In this document: one piece after another, positions 51,801 through 59,680 of the stretch | Position numbering within the stretch: the first letter of the stretch is position 1 | Layout of the letters: each line of letters starts with the position of its first letter | NCBI GenBank assembly: GCA_963798855.1 | Contig: CAWCUU010000002.1 | Span: forward strand, 496,001 to 560,000 | DNA: 64,000 nucleotides | Direction of reading: 5' to 3' | From: CAWCUU01 sp963798855 | Lineage (GTDB): Bacteria > Gemmatimonadota > Gemmatimonadetes > Longimicrobiales > RSA9 | Program-made: the position numbers and the translations under genes | The notes under the pieces: generated by a model | Database searches by the model: none | What the model was told of the DNA's origin: nothing | The model's input: the letters and a program-made list of their open reading frames with translations, nothing else

Positions 51801-51918
51801 CACGGGCGTGGACCCGGAGATCAACGAGACCGGCGGTGACACCGACTTCATCCAGGGCGAGTTCAACACGCAGCCGCCGGTGCGCTACTTCACGGTCCGG
51901 CTCAACCTCACGTTCTGA
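48850..51918 (+). CDS. susC: SusC/RagA-type TonB-dependent outer-membrane transporter
   Basis: 1,022 residues. Signal peptide MRHLRWLLIAGAALVLLPPG, then a carboxypeptidase regulatory-like domain (VGTITGTITSQDNNQPLTGV ... SNQQGRYVLPGVPAGTQIV, about residues 25-105), the plug (KMADVLTGRATGVTLQNVNG; PLIFLDGVLISN; IEVLKGPAASAIYGTAAANG) and a 22-strand barrel ending VRYFTVRLNLTF with terminal Phe. Energised by TonB, it imports oligomeric nutrients such as glycans or peptides together with the SusD partner downstream. No glycoside hydrolase or sensor is adjacent, so the substrate is open. Confidence 0.95.
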   Translation: MRHLRWLLIAGAALVLLPPGASGQNVGTITGTITSQDNNQPLTGVQVFVAGTSRGTISNQQGRYVLPGVPAGTQIVRAVIIGYAQGEDTVTVTAGQSVTADFSLRSSAVELEGVIVNAVTGQAERKRQLGTNTSTIQSAEIDKAPITKMADVLTGRATGVTLQNVNGATGTSQRILIRGANSISLSNEPLIFLDGVLISNSKAGFGVGGQDYSRLNDINPEDIANIEVLKGPAASAIYGTAAANGVLLITTKRGHTGQTVWKGYAEVGNLKDVNDYPTVWLTYQVNDASAPTFNDRGRLNTDGDAYVPCPNLDAAYGDCTQDQTASLDAIRTAPYDPFRTGSRQQYGLSAAGGGDRVTYYVSSDWEQENGVYPNNTLNKVSLRANMNASLLDNLDVQLTTGYTKSNLQLNANDNNIFSPIINAILATPYVPTQAQINASGPGGRPGTGFGYFLSDIEEITTIQEIDRYIMGGNTTWRPLSWLSANVNLGLDYYGRFDHETLQPERLPIAATYTPGYRDAQRGSSYDYTANASTAATFNPTDNLISNTTIGGSYTKELFQAAECYGVGIVEGTNSCGATSSLFFVDEDFSEIITIGGFAQEQLAWKDRVFLAGSLRTDNNSAFGKNFGFIWYPSGSLSWVVSEEPFFPKINFLSNLRVRTAIGTSGLRPGFRDAITLLEPTAVTIGGEDVSAVTLNSTGNLDLKPERTTEYELGFDAGLFQDRVSLDFTYFHKRSKDALISRRLPPSYGLTTSIFDNLGSIANWGTEIGLNAQVLQLPNAALNMRLSATTLDNKVEQLGEGVEPITLNRGNQRHQEGFPTGAYFSRPYSFNDADGNGKLTIEEVELTSDTAVYMGHSIPTNTQSLSADLTLFKYLTLTTLFERRAGFKQLNFTEAFRCSTGYARATRGNCPGVADPNASLADQAAFIAYRFYGQTTGYIEDADFIKWREMSVTLAVPPALSSHISQLQGASITFSGRNLKTWTDYTGVDPEINETGGDTDFIQGEFNTQPPVRYFTVRLNLTF

Positions 51919-51932
51919 GCGAGAGAGACGCC

Positions 51933-53345
51933 ATGTGGAATAGAGAACAGACGCGCGAAGGGAGGGGCCGCGTGCTCGGCTCCAGGGCGGCGGCGATCGC
52001 AGCGGTGCTCGTGCTCGGAGCGTGCAGCACGGATCAGCTGCTGACCGTGCACGATCCGGAGTTCGCCTCGCCCGGCTCGCTGCAGACGCCGGCCGGCGTG
52101 AAGACGCTGGTTGCGGGCGCGATCGCCGACTTCAACGAGGGCTACGGCGGCGACGGCGGGGATGACTTCCTGTCGGTGAGCTCCGTGATGACGGACGAGA
52201 TGCACTCGTCGGGCACGTTCACGACGCGCACCGCGACCGACCAGCGGTCGCAGTATCCGACCGCGCAGGGCAACACCTCGGACGCGGCGTACAACGACCT
52301 GCACCGCGCCCGGCGCGCACTGCGCGACGCGGCGGCGGCCGTCGAGAAGTTCAAGGACGACGTGCAGGTCGCGCCGACGGCGACGGAGAACATCGCGAAG
52401 CTGAAGGCTCTGGAGGGGTTCACGTATGTCGCGCTGGCGGAGGGGTTCTGCGCTCCGATCCCGTTCAGCGAGACGGTCGACGGCGCGCCCGGCGAGCCCG
52501 GGCAGCCGCTTGCCCTGGACCAGATCTGGGACGAGGCCGTGCAGCGCTTCGATGCCGCGCTGGGCACGAAGTCCGACTCCTACCTCGCCATGGTCGGCAA
52601 GGGGCGGGCGCTGCTGGATGCCGGCGACTACGCCGGCGCGGCCGCGGCGGTCGCGGCGGTCCCGACCGACTTCGTCTACCACATCGAGTACTCGCCGGAC
52701 GCGCAGCAGAATCCGCTTTACGCGTTGCAGCAGAACGGCCGCTACTCGATGTCGGACAACGAGGGCGTGGTCGGCCTGAACTTCCGCTCGGCGGGCGATC
52801 CGCGGACGCCGTGGTACGAGGATCCGATCGGGGGGTTCGACAAGAGCATCGCTCTCTTCATCGATGAGCGCTACATCGACTTCGGCGCTCCACTTCCGCT
52901 GGCGGACGGAGTCGAGGCGCGCCTGATCGAGGCCGAGGCGGCGCTGCAGGCCGGCGACGTGAGCGGCTGGCTGGCCACGTTGAACGAGCTGCGCGCGGAC
53001 GTCTACAACCTGATGAGCGACCGCTATCTCGGCTACGAGACGACCGTGCCGGGGCCGAACAACCCGACGACGGCGCTGGCTCCACTGACGGATCCGGGGA
53101 CCGCTGCGGCGCGGGTGGATCTGATGTTCCGCGAGCGCGCGTTCTGGCTGTTCACGACCGGTCACCGCCTCGGCGATCTGCGCCGGCTGGTCCGGCAGTA
53201 TGGCCGGTCGCAGGACTCGGTGTTCCCGAGCGGGGCGTACTTCAAGGGCGGCGACTACGGGGCGGACGTGAATTTCCCGGTCGATTTCGACGAGGCGAAC
53301 AACCCCAACTACAGCACCGACATGTGCAGCACGACCACGGCCTGA
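51933..53345 (+). CDS. susD: SusD/RagB-type surface lipoprotein
   Basis: 470 residues, beginning 15 bases after susC. Signal peptide with lipobox VLVLGACSTD (Cys about 33), then the TPR-like alpha-helical SusD fold: TLVAGAIADFNEGYGGDGGD, AYNDLHRARRALRDAAAAVE, ALEGFTYVALAEGFCAPIPF, EARLIEAEAALQAGDVSGWL and FRERAFWLFTTGHRLGDLRR, the last being the family signature near the C-terminus. Forms the lid over SusC and binds the substrate at the surface. Confidence 0.93.
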   Translation: MWNREQTREGRGRVLGSRAAAIAAVLVLGACSTDQLLTVHDPEFASPGSLQTPAGVKTLVAGAIADFNEGYGGDGGDDFLSVSSVMTDEMHSSGTFTTRTATDQRSQYPTAQGNTSDAAYNDLHRARRALRDAAAAVEKFKDDVQVAPTATENIAKLKALEGFTYVALAEGFCAPIPFSETVDGAPGEPGQPLALDQIWDEAVQRFDAALGTKSDSYLAMVGKGRALLDAGDYAGAAAAVAAVPTDFVYHIEYSPDAQQNPLYALQQNGRYSMSDNEGVVGLNFRSAGDPRTPWYEDPIGGFDKSIALFIDERYIDFGAPLPLADGVEARLIEAEAALQAGDVSGWLATLNELRADVYNLMSDRYLGYETTVPGPNNPTTALAPLTDPGTAAARVDLMFRERAFWLFTTGHRLGDLRRLVRQYGRSQDSVFPSGAYFKGGDYGADVNFPVDFDEANNPNYSTDMCSTTTA

Positions 53346-53365
53346 CGGTCGGGGCGGATGAAGGA

Positions 53366-53392
53366 GGGGGGCGCGCGACTCGCGCGCCCCCC
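53366..53392 (+). terminator. Strong hairpin terminator after susD
   Basis: Thirteen-base perfect stem GGGGGGCGCGCGA / TCGCGCGCCCCCC with a minimal loop, 20 bases after the susD stop, followed by GTTGCTTT. Likely ends the susCD transcript. Confidence 0.75.
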
Positions 53393-53424
53393 GTTGCTTT
53401 GGAGACGCGAAAGGAGACCCGACG

Positions 53425-53805
53425 ATGACCCTCTCCCTTCCCAGGTTCGCCGTCGTCGCCGCTCTGGCGGGCGCCCTCGCCTGCGGTCCCTCTGCCGCGA
53501 ACGCACCTGAATACCGGGCGGACCGCATCTCGGAAGTCGAGCTGGAGCGCACCAGCGCGACGACCGCGTACGAGGCCGTGCAGCGGCTTCGCCCCGACTG
53601 GCTGAAGAAGCGCGGGCGCGGCAGCTTCAGCCGTAGCGAACCGATCCAGGTCTACGTCGACGACCACCACGCGGGGACGCTCGGCGCGCTGGGCCAGCTG
53701 CCGATCGGGCACGTGCGCAGCATGCAGTTCCTGGACGGCATTCTGGCGACGCAGCGCTTCGGAACGAATCACGGCGCGGGCGCGATCCTGGTCTTCAGCC
53801 GCTGA
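53425..53805 (+). CDS. Plug-domain-like lipoprotein (Gemmatimonadota type)
   Basis: 126 residues. Signal peptide MTLSLPRFAVVAALAGALAC (Cys 20 as lipidation site), then ISEVELERTSATTAYEAVQR, LRPDWLKKRGRG, IQVYVDDHHAGTLGALGQLP and the ending LDGILATQRFGTNHGAGAIL. This mimics the TonB-receptor plug (V-Y-V-D-G ... G-x-G-A-I-x-V) without any barrel. I recall similar stand-alone plug lipoproteins as common in Gemmatimonadota. Function unknown; it could mimic or regulate receptors. It lies beyond the susD terminator, with its own GAAAGGAG ribosome-binding site. Confidence 0.65.
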   Translation: MTLSLPRFAVVAALAGALACGPSAANAPEYRADRISEVELERTSATTAYEAVQRLRPDWLKKRGRGSFSRSEPIQVYVDDHHAGTLGALGQLPIGHVRSMQFLDGILATQRFGTNHGAGAILVFSR

Positions 53806-53878
53806 TACCGCGGCCGGCCTTGTGCGCGAGCCGGTGGCACCACAGCTTGCCGTAACCCTCGCCACGACCTGAGCTCCG

Positions 53879-54952
53879 ATGGCCGAGCCCTTCCGCAGCA
53901 TCGCACTCGAACAGCCACCGATGTGGCGGAAGCTGGTGCGCCGCGAGGCCGCTTCACTTGCGTTCGCGGAGCTCGTGAATCTGCTGGCGGGCGCCTCCGA
54001 CGTGACCACGGTCACGGAGCGGGACGTGGCCCGCATCGTCGAGAAGCACGGCCGGGATCCCCGCCTCGCGTCGGAAATCCGACTGCGAGGGCTCTACGCC
54101 GACTTCCTCTCCCACTGCCTCGCCGACGGCCAGCTGGATGAGCGGGAGATCGCCGCGCTGGAGCACCTGCGCCGCCTGCTCCGGCTGAGTGACGCGGCCG
54201 TCGAGCGCGCGCATACGACGGTGGCCCATTCCGTGTACGGTCGAGAGGTGGCACGCGCGGTCGAAGACGGGCGGGTCACCGCCGAGGAGCGGGCGTTCCT
54301 GGCAGAGCTGGAGCGCCGGCTTCGCGTGCCGGCCGAGGTCGCGCACCGCATCTACCGGCAGGAGGCACGGCGCCGCCTCGATGCGGCGCTGCAGGCGGCG
54401 GCTCGAGACGAGCTCCTGAGCGACGAGGAGGACGCCGAGCTGCGCGCGATGGCCCGGAGCCTGGACCTCGAGATCTCGGCCGATGCCCGCACCCGCGGCG
54501 GCTACGACCGCCTCAGGCTCTACTGGCTGATCGAGAACGACGAGCTTCGGGCGATCGCCTGTCTTGCGCCGCTGGCACCCGGCGAGATCTGCGTCGCCCG
54601 CCGGCGCGCGGCCTGGTGGGAGGCGGGGCGCGCGAACGGAACGGTTGGTCACGACCCCCAGGCGGCTGCGCGCGCGGTCTATCTGCGCCCCGCGAGCGTG
54701 CGGCGCCGGCTGCTCGGCGTACCGCCAGCCCGACGTCTCGACGGCGGACGGCTGTACCTCACGAGCCGAAGGATCCTGTTCATCGGAAGGACGAGATCGT
54801 TCCAGATCGCGCTCCGGCACGTGGTGGGCTATCGCCCGTTCGCGGACGGAGTCGAGATCCATGCACAGCAGGAGCCCCCGCCGTTCCTTGCCTTCGAAAC
54901 GGACGTGGACCTCTTCGCGCTTCTCGTCGGGCGGCTTCTGCGTCAGGGGTGA
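53879..54952 (+). CDS. TerB-like helical protein with C-terminal PH/GRAM-like domain
   Basis: 357 residues. Three TerB-type helical units, each with an acidic turn: LADGQLDEREIAALEHLRRL, VEDGRVTAEERAFLAELERR and ARDELLSDEEDAELRAMARS. The C-terminal third is beta-rich (GGRLYLTSRRILFIGRTRSF; QIALRHVVGYRPFADGVEIH), as in GRAM/PH-like domains that bind lipids or proteins. TerB-like domains bind metals and occur in stress and phage-response genes, but no ter genes are nearby. Cytoplasmic, no signal peptide. Convergent with msrA. Confidence 0.55.
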   Translation: MAEPFRSIALEQPPMWRKLVRREAASLAFAELVNLLAGASDVTTVTERDVARIVEKHGRDPRLASEIRLRGLYADFLSHCLADGQLDEREIAALEHLRRLLRLSDAAVERAHTTVAHSVYGREVARAVEDGRVTAEERAFLAELERRLRVPAEVAHRIYRQEARRRLDAALQAAARDELLSDEEDAELRAMARSLDLEISADARTRGGYDRLRLYWLIENDELRAIACLAPLAPGEICVARRRAAWWEAGRANGTVGHDPQAAARAVYLRPASVRRRLLGVPPARRLDGGRLYLTSRRILFIGRTRSFQIALRHVVGYRPFADGVEIHAQQEPPPFLAFETDVDLFALLVGRLLRQG

Positions 54953-55029
54953 GCGGTCGAGACCGGCAGTTCGGTCGGCTGCGGAGCTGTCGGCGCCGCA
55001 CCCATCCGGGCCACGGCGGTGCGCCGGTC

Positions 55030-55581
55030 TCAGGCGAGCTTGTCGAAGTATTGCTTGCGTAGCTTCGCGATCTTCGGGTCGATCACGATCCTGCAGTAGG
55101 GCTGGCTCGAGTGCGTGCGGTAGTAGTCGCGGTGATAATCCTCGGCGGGCCAGAACCGCTCCAGCGGCTCGAGAGTCGTGACGATCGGCGTGTCGTGGGC
55201 CCCCGACGCGGCGAGCTGCTCGAGCTTGTCTCGCGCGATCCGCTCCTGCCCCTCGCCGTCGGGGAAGATCGCGGAGCGATACTGCGTGCCGACGTCGGCG
55301 CCCTGCCGGTTCAGCTGCGTCGGATCGTGGAGCGTGAAGAACACATCGAGGACGTCGCCGTAGCCGATGACCGCCGGGTCGTAGGTGACCCGGACGACTT
55401 CGGCGTGGCCGGTCGTGCCGCTGCAAACCTGACCGTAGGTCGGGGCGTCGACCTGGCCGCCCGCGTAGCCCGGGTCGACGGAATCGACGCCGCGCAGCAG
55501 CTGGAAGCCCGCCTCCAGGCACCAGAAGCAGCCGCCCGCCAGCACCGCCGTCTCGCGCGCCTCGGCTCCCCGTTCATCCAT
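55030..55581 (-). CDS. msrA: Peptide methionine sulfoxide reductase MsrA
   Basis: 183 residues. ETAVLAGGCFWCLEAGFQLL holds the GCFWC catalytic motif. GYAGGQVDAPTYGQVCSGTT (a variant of GY-x-GG ... Y-x-x-V-x-x-G-x-T-GHAE), GTQYRSAIF and EDYHRDYYRTHSSQPYCRIV are family signatures. It repairs S-methionine sulfoxide. ATG 55581 overlaps the TGA of the upstream CPBP gene (TGATG). A GTG at 55584 is an alternative start. Confidence 0.95.
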   Translation of the reverse strand: MDERGAEARETAVLAGGCFWCLEAGFQLLRGVDSVDPGYAGGQVDAPTYGQVCSGTTGHAEVVRVTYDPAVIGYGDVLDVFFTLHDPTQLNRQGADVGTQYRSAIFPDGEGQERIARDKLEQLAASGAHDTPIVTTLEPLERFWPAEDYHRDYYRTHSSQPYCRIVIDPKIAKLRKQYFDKLA

Positions 55582-56498
55582 CACGACCTCTCCCGTTCGG
55601 GTTCAGCGGGAAAGGTCGCCTCCGGCGTCCGGCTGCGGAAGGGCGTGCGAACCGCCGACCGGCGCCGCCGCGCCTCATGCAGTCGCACCGGGTCCCTCTC
55701 TCGCGTGCCGAGCAAGCTCAGCCCGACCGCGATCGCGCCGCCGACCAGAACGGTCGGCAACGCCGGACCCTGCCCCAGGAGCGTATCGCCCGCGTAGAAG
55801 AGCACGCCCCAGAGATTCGCGGACGCGTGGAAGCCGATCGCCATCCAGAGATCCCATCCCCAGCGAACGAACAGCCACGCCGAAAAACAGGAGAACGCCA
55901 GCGCGACGCACAGCAGCGCCGAGGTTCCAAGCGGGCCGAACCCCGCGTGCCGCGCCTGCCCCAGATAAGTGAAGGCGTAGACGCCGCCGGCGGTCAGCGC
56001 GGCCGGCCAGAAGCGCCAGCGGAGCCGCTGGTGGAGGTGACGGAAGAGCAGGCCGCGAAAGAGGATCTCCTCCGAAAGTGGCACGGCCACGGCGCCGGAG
56101 AGGAGACCGCCGACGGTGATGATGCTGCGCGGGCCGCCGCCAATCGCGAACCCCGCCAGGAGCGGGATGGTGGAGGCAAGCCCGAGGAGCGCGCCGCGGG
56201 CGGGGCCGCCCGCGAGACCGAGCTCGCGCAGCGCGGATCGCACCCCCTCCCGACGCAGGGCCACGACCGCGGCTACGCACAGCAACAGCTGGCCGAGCAT
56301 GCGCGCAGCGTCGGCCAGCTCGGGAGGCGGCTCCGGGCCGAGCCACGGCACCCGCCCCGTGCCGGGGCCGAAGGGCCGCAGCAGCGCGATGACCCCCACC
56401 AGCAGCAGAATCCCGAGTGCCCGGCCCGGGGCGGGGACCCGCAGCCACCGATGCACCGGCACCCGACGCTGCTCGCTGCGGAGTACGACTTTCGACAT
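55581..56498 (-). CDS. CPBP-family intramembrane metalloprotease
   Basis: 305 residues and seven or eight membrane helices. The CPBP/Abi motifs are present: VPLSEEILFRGLLFRHLHQR (E-E-x-x-x-R), GGVYAFTYLGQARHA (position of F-x-x-x-H, where the His is degenerate as F-T-Y-L) and WMAIGFHASANLWGVLFY (H-x-x-x-N/B). Family members cleave CAAX proteins or mediate self-immunity to peptide toxins. Start ATG 56498; coupled to msrA. The degenerate second motif leaves activity uncertain. Confidence 0.8.
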   Translation of the reverse strand: MSKVVLRSEQRRVPVHRWLRVPAPGRALGILLLVGVIALLRPFGPGTGRVPWLGPEPPPELADAARMLGQLLLCVAAVVALRREGVRSALRELGLAGGPARGALLGLASTIPLLAGFAIGGGPRSIITVGGLLSGAVAVPLSEEILFRGLLFRHLHQRLRWRFWPAALTAGGVYAFTYLGQARHAGFGPLGTSALLCVALAFSCFSAWLFVRWGWDLWMAIGFHASANLWGVLFYAGDTLLGQGPALPTVLVGGAIAVGLSLLGTRERDPVRLHEARRRRSAVRTPFRSRTPEATFPAEPERERS

Positions 56499-56716
56499 GG
56501 GGTTACATGGGGTCCGAAACGATCGAGAGTCCACCGCGGGACGTCCAGCTGCCCCGACGGCGGGGGAGCCGCCGCTCCGACGCTAAGCCGGCCGGCGGGG
56601 AGCGTCAATCGGGATGAACCCCACAACGCTGCAGGCACTTTTCCTCCGTGGCGTGAGCGGCCATCCTTCTGCCTGGACGGCCGGGCTTCCACGACGACCA
56701 AGGAGCGCCGAAGCCA

Positions 56717-57622
56717 GTGCAGCGGCCCACGCTGAGGCGGTACGCGGCGATCTCGATCGCAGCGGCCCTGGTTACCATAGGACTCAAGGCCGGCGCGTAC
56801 CTCCTCACCGGCTCCGTCGGGCTCCTCTCCGACGCGCTCGAGTCCGTCGTCAACCTCGCCGCCGGCATCATGGCGCTCGCCGCGCTCACCGTCGCGGCCC
56901 GGCCCGCCGACGATGAACACGCCTATGGGCACACCAAGGCCGAATACTTCGCGAGCGGATTCGAAGGCGCCCTGATCCTGGTCGCCGCCATCAGCATCGC
57001 GGTGGCCGCGGTCGAGCGGCTGATCCACCCGGCGCCGCTGCAGGACGTGCGCATGGGGCTCGGTATCGCCGTCGCCGCGTCCATCGTGAACCTGGGTGTG
57101 GCCCGCGTTCTCTTCCACGCCGGCCGACGCTACCGCTCCATTACCCTGGAGGCCGATGCCCACCACCTGATGACCGACGTCTGGACCTCCGTCGGCGTGG
57201 TAATCGGCGTCGGCGCCGCCGCGCTCACCCGATGGGAGCGCCTCGACCCCATCGTCGCCCTCGCCGTCGCCGGCAACATCGTCCGCATCGGCATCGACCT
57301 CCTGCGCCGCTCCGCCCTCGGCCTGCTCGACACGGCCGTGCCCGAGACGGCGCGCCGGGACATCATCGCCATCCTGCAGCGCCACGCCGACGGCCAGGTG
57401 CAGTACCACGCACTGCGTACGAGACGCGCCGGGGCCCGTCAGTTCGTGTCCTTCCACATCCTCGTCCCCGGCCACTGGTCGGTGCAGCGCGGTCACGATC
57501 TGCTCGAGCGCATCGAGGAGGACATCCGGGCGGCGATTCCGGACACCACCGTCTTCACCCACCTCGAGCCGCTCGAGGACCCCGTCTCGTTCGAAGACAC
57601 GAGTCTGGAGAGAGAAGTCTGA
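56717..57622 (+). CDS. CDF-family divalent cation exporter
   Basis: 301 residues from a GTG start. Six membrane helices: YAAISIAAALVTIGLKAGAY, GSVGLLSDALESVVNLAAG (first metal site S-D-A-x-E-S-x-x-N), EHAYGHTKAEYFASGFEGAL, LEADAHHLMTDVWTSVGVVI (H-x-x-x-D second site) and a cytoplasmic C-terminal domain (QYHALRTRRAGARQFVSFHI; HTFTHLEPLED-like). The D-A-x-E-S with H-x-x-x-D pattern is common in Fe/Zn or Mn CDF subfamilies. Exports Zn2+, Fe2+ or similar ions against protons. Confidence 0.9.
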   Translation: MQRPTLRRYAAISIAAALVTIGLKAGAYLLTGSVGLLSDALESVVNLAAGIMALAALTVAARPADDEHAYGHTKAEYFASGFEGALILVAAISIAVAAVERLIHPAPLQDVRMGLGIAVAASIVNLGVARVLFHAGRRYRSITLEADAHHLMTDVWTSVGVVIGVGAAALTRWERLDPIVALAVAGNIVRIGIDLLRRSALGLLDTAVPETARRDIIAILQRHADGQVQYHALRTRRAGARQFVSFHILVPGHWSVQRGHDLLERIEEDIRAAIPDTTVFTHLEPLEDPVSFEDTSLEREV

Positions 57623-57687
57623 AGTCGGCAGGGGTAAGGCGGCAGTGACCTCGCGATACCCCCTTGCGCGAAGCGGAGCCGGTCGCT

Positions 57688-57707
57688 ATTCATACAGTCG
57701 TATGAAT
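57688..57707. promoter_or_regulatory. Perfect 8+8 palindrome over the tetR start, TetR operator
   Basis: ATTCATAC-AGTC-GTATGAAT: perfect 8-base arms with a 4-base spacer. The ATG of the TetR gene (57702-57704) lies inside the right arm. This is the size and form of a TetR-family operator; binding would shut off the whole efflux operon. No ribosome-binding site precedes the ATG. Confidence 0.75.
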
Positions 57708-58328
57708 CAGACGAGCGACAACACCGCTGCGGCGCTTCGACACGCCGCTCGCAAGATCTTCACGCAGCGCGGCTACGACGCGGCCTCCGTTCGCGCCATC
57801 GTCCGCGAAGCCGGCGCCAACCTCGGTGCCATCACCTACCACTATGGCTCGAAGCGCGCGCTCTACGGCGCGGTGCTCGCCGAAACGCTGTCGCCGTTCG
57901 CGGAGCGTGTGGTCGCCGCGGCGGCGGCGGAAGGCGCTCCGCTGGCGCGGCTGGAGGCCGTGCTGCGCACGTACTTCGAGGTCATGGGCGATCACCCGGA
58001 GGTGCCGCGGATGCTGCTCCAGGAGCTGGTCGTGGGCCGGGAGCCGCCGCCCGAGGTGATCGCGGTCTTCCGACGCGTGTTCGCAGCCGTGGGCGGCGCG
58101 ATCCGGGAGGGTCAGGCGGACGGCTCGATCCGGGGTGGCGATCCGGCTCTGATGCTGATGAGCCTTATCTCGCAGCCGGTGATGACGATGGTCGCGCGCC
58201 AGATGCTGAGGATGGTGGCGGGCGTCGATCCGGCGGATCCGGACACCCGCGCTCGAGTGGTCGAGCACGCTGCGGGGTTCGTGCGCGCCGGGCTGTCGGC
58301 CCGGCTGGAGCGGAGGGAGGACTCGTGA
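57702..58328 (+). CDS. TetR-family repressor of efflux operon (CerR/YbiH-like)
   Basis: 208 residues. The helix-turn-helix is typical: RHAARKIFTQRGYDAASVRA, IVREAGANLGAITYHYGSK. The C-terminal ligand domain (FEVMGDHPEVPRMLLQELVV, GREPPPEVIAVFRRVFAAVG) resembles the CerR/YbiH group that controls ybhGFSR-type efflux. The start ATG 57702 lies in the palindrome; a GTG at 57645 would add 19 residues of unlikely sequence. The stop overlaps the next gene (TGATG), so the regulator is first in the operon. Confidence 0.88.
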   Translation: MNQTSDNTAAALRHAARKIFTQRGYDAASVRAIVREAGANLGAITYHYGSKRALYGAVLAETLSPFAERVVAAAAAEGAPLARLEAVLRTYFEVMGDHPEVPRMLLQELVVGREPPPEVIAVFRRVFAAVGGAIREGQADGSIRGGDPALMLMSLISQPVMTMVARQMLRMVAGVDPADPDTRARVVEHAAGFVRAGLSARLERREDS

Positions 58329-59680
58329 TGAAGGAGAGGCGCGGCGTGCCGGATCGTATGCATTGGCTGGCGATCGTGCTCCTCACGGCAGGCGCTGCAA
58401 CGCCCCTCGCGGGGCAGGCGCAGGGTACGCCGCTGACGCTGGACATGGCGGCCCGGTCCGCGCTGGCGCGGAGCCCGGTGCTGGAAGCCGCGGACGCGAC
58501 GAGCGACGCGACGGCAGCGGCGCTCACCGAGGCTCGTTCGAGCTACTTCCCGACACTCTCGCTCGATGGCGCCGCTACGCGCTTCCAGGAGCCAATGGTG
58601 GTGGCGCCGCTGCACGGTTTTGATCCGACGATGCCTCCTCGATTCGATCGCACGCTGGTCCAGGGCGGCCTCTCGCTGACGTGGACGCTGTTCGACGGCG
58701 GAGCGCGCGGGTCACGCGTCGCCCGGGCTGTGGCTCTGTCGACCTCCGCCTCGCTGGGGGCGGATGCGGCACGAGGTCGGCTGCTCGCCGGCGTCGCGCG
58801 GGCATATCTGCGGGCCCGCTCAGCACGCGAAGTGCTGGACGCCGCCTCGCGGCGCGTGACGGCGCTGGCGGCGGAAGGGGAGCGCTCGGAGCGGATGCGC
58901 AGGGAGGGTCGGGCGGCGGACGTGGACGTGCTGCGGGCCACCGCCGCGTTGAGCCGGGCGAGGGCGGACAGCGCGTCGGCGTCGGCGCAGGCGGACGCGG
59001 CGCTGCGCGAGCTGGCGCGGCTGATGGGAGTCTCCCTGGACTCACTCGCCGACCGGCAGCTCGCCGCGCCGACGTCGCCGGCGTTGACGCTTCCACCGCG
59101 AGAGGAGCTGCTGCGCCGGGCCCTGACGGCGAATCCCGAGCTGGCGCAGGCACGCGCCCGGGCGGTTGCCGCCGCAGCCGCGCGGGGGGAAGCGCGATCG
59201 GCGTGGCTCCCGCGGTTCCAGGCGCTCGGGCGCTATCAGGAGTTCGGCAGCGGGGCCGGCCACTACACGGGCGAGTGGCAGGGGGGTGTCCAGCTCTCTT
59301 ATCCGCTCTTCACCGGTGGACGCCGCCTCGGCGCCGCGGACCGAGCCGCCGCGGAGGCGCGCGCCGCCGCGGCGCAGGCCGCCGCGGCCGAGCAGGACGT
59401 CGAGCGCGATCTGGACGGTGCGTTGACGGCGCTGGAGTCAGCGAGCGCACGCGTATCAGCCCTGACCGCGGCGGTCCGCCAGTCCGAGGAGGTCGTTCGC
59501 ATCGAGAGGCTGGCGCTGTCCACGGGCGCCGGTACGCAGAGCGACTACCTGTCCGCCGAAGCGGCGCTGTACGAGGCACGAGCGGCGCTGACGGAGGCGG
59601 CCGCGTCGCAGCTCTCCGCGCGCGTCGAGCTCGCGCGTGTAACAGGCGAGCTGTCACTCGAATGGGTGGAGGAATTGTGA
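58328..59680 (+). CDS. TolC-like outer-membrane efflux channel
   Basis: 450 residues. Signal peptide RMHWLAIVLLTAGAATPLAG. Two OEP repeats with long coiled-coil helices: LTLDMAARSALARSPVLEAA, LVQGGLSLTWTLFDGGARGS and ELAQARARAVAAAAARGEAR, GGVQLSYPLFTGGRRLGAAD. The pattern S-x-T-W-x-L-F-D-G-G and S-Y-P-L-F-T-G-G marks the two membrane strand sections. Trimeric duct for the ABC pump encoded downstream. The gene is coupled to both neighbours. Confidence 0.9.
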   Translation: MKERRGVPDRMHWLAIVLLTAGAATPLAGQAQGTPLTLDMAARSALARSPVLEAADATSDATAAALTEARSSYFPTLSLDGAATRFQEPMVVAPLHGFDPTMPPRFDRTLVQGGLSLTWTLFDGGARGSRVARAVALSTSASLGADAARGRLLAGVARAYLRARSAREVLDAASRRVTALAAEGERSERMRREGRAADVDVLRATAALSRARADSASASAQADAALRELARLMGVSLDSLADRQLAAPTSPALTLPPREELLRRALTANPELAQARARAVAAAAARGEARSAWLPRFQALGRYQEFGSGAGHYTGEWQGGVQLSYPLFTGGRRLGAADRAAAEARAAAAQAAAAEQDVERDLDGALTALESASARVSALTAAVRQSEEVVRIERLALSTGAGTQSDYLSAEAALYEARAALTEAAASQLSARVELARVTGELSLEWVEEL

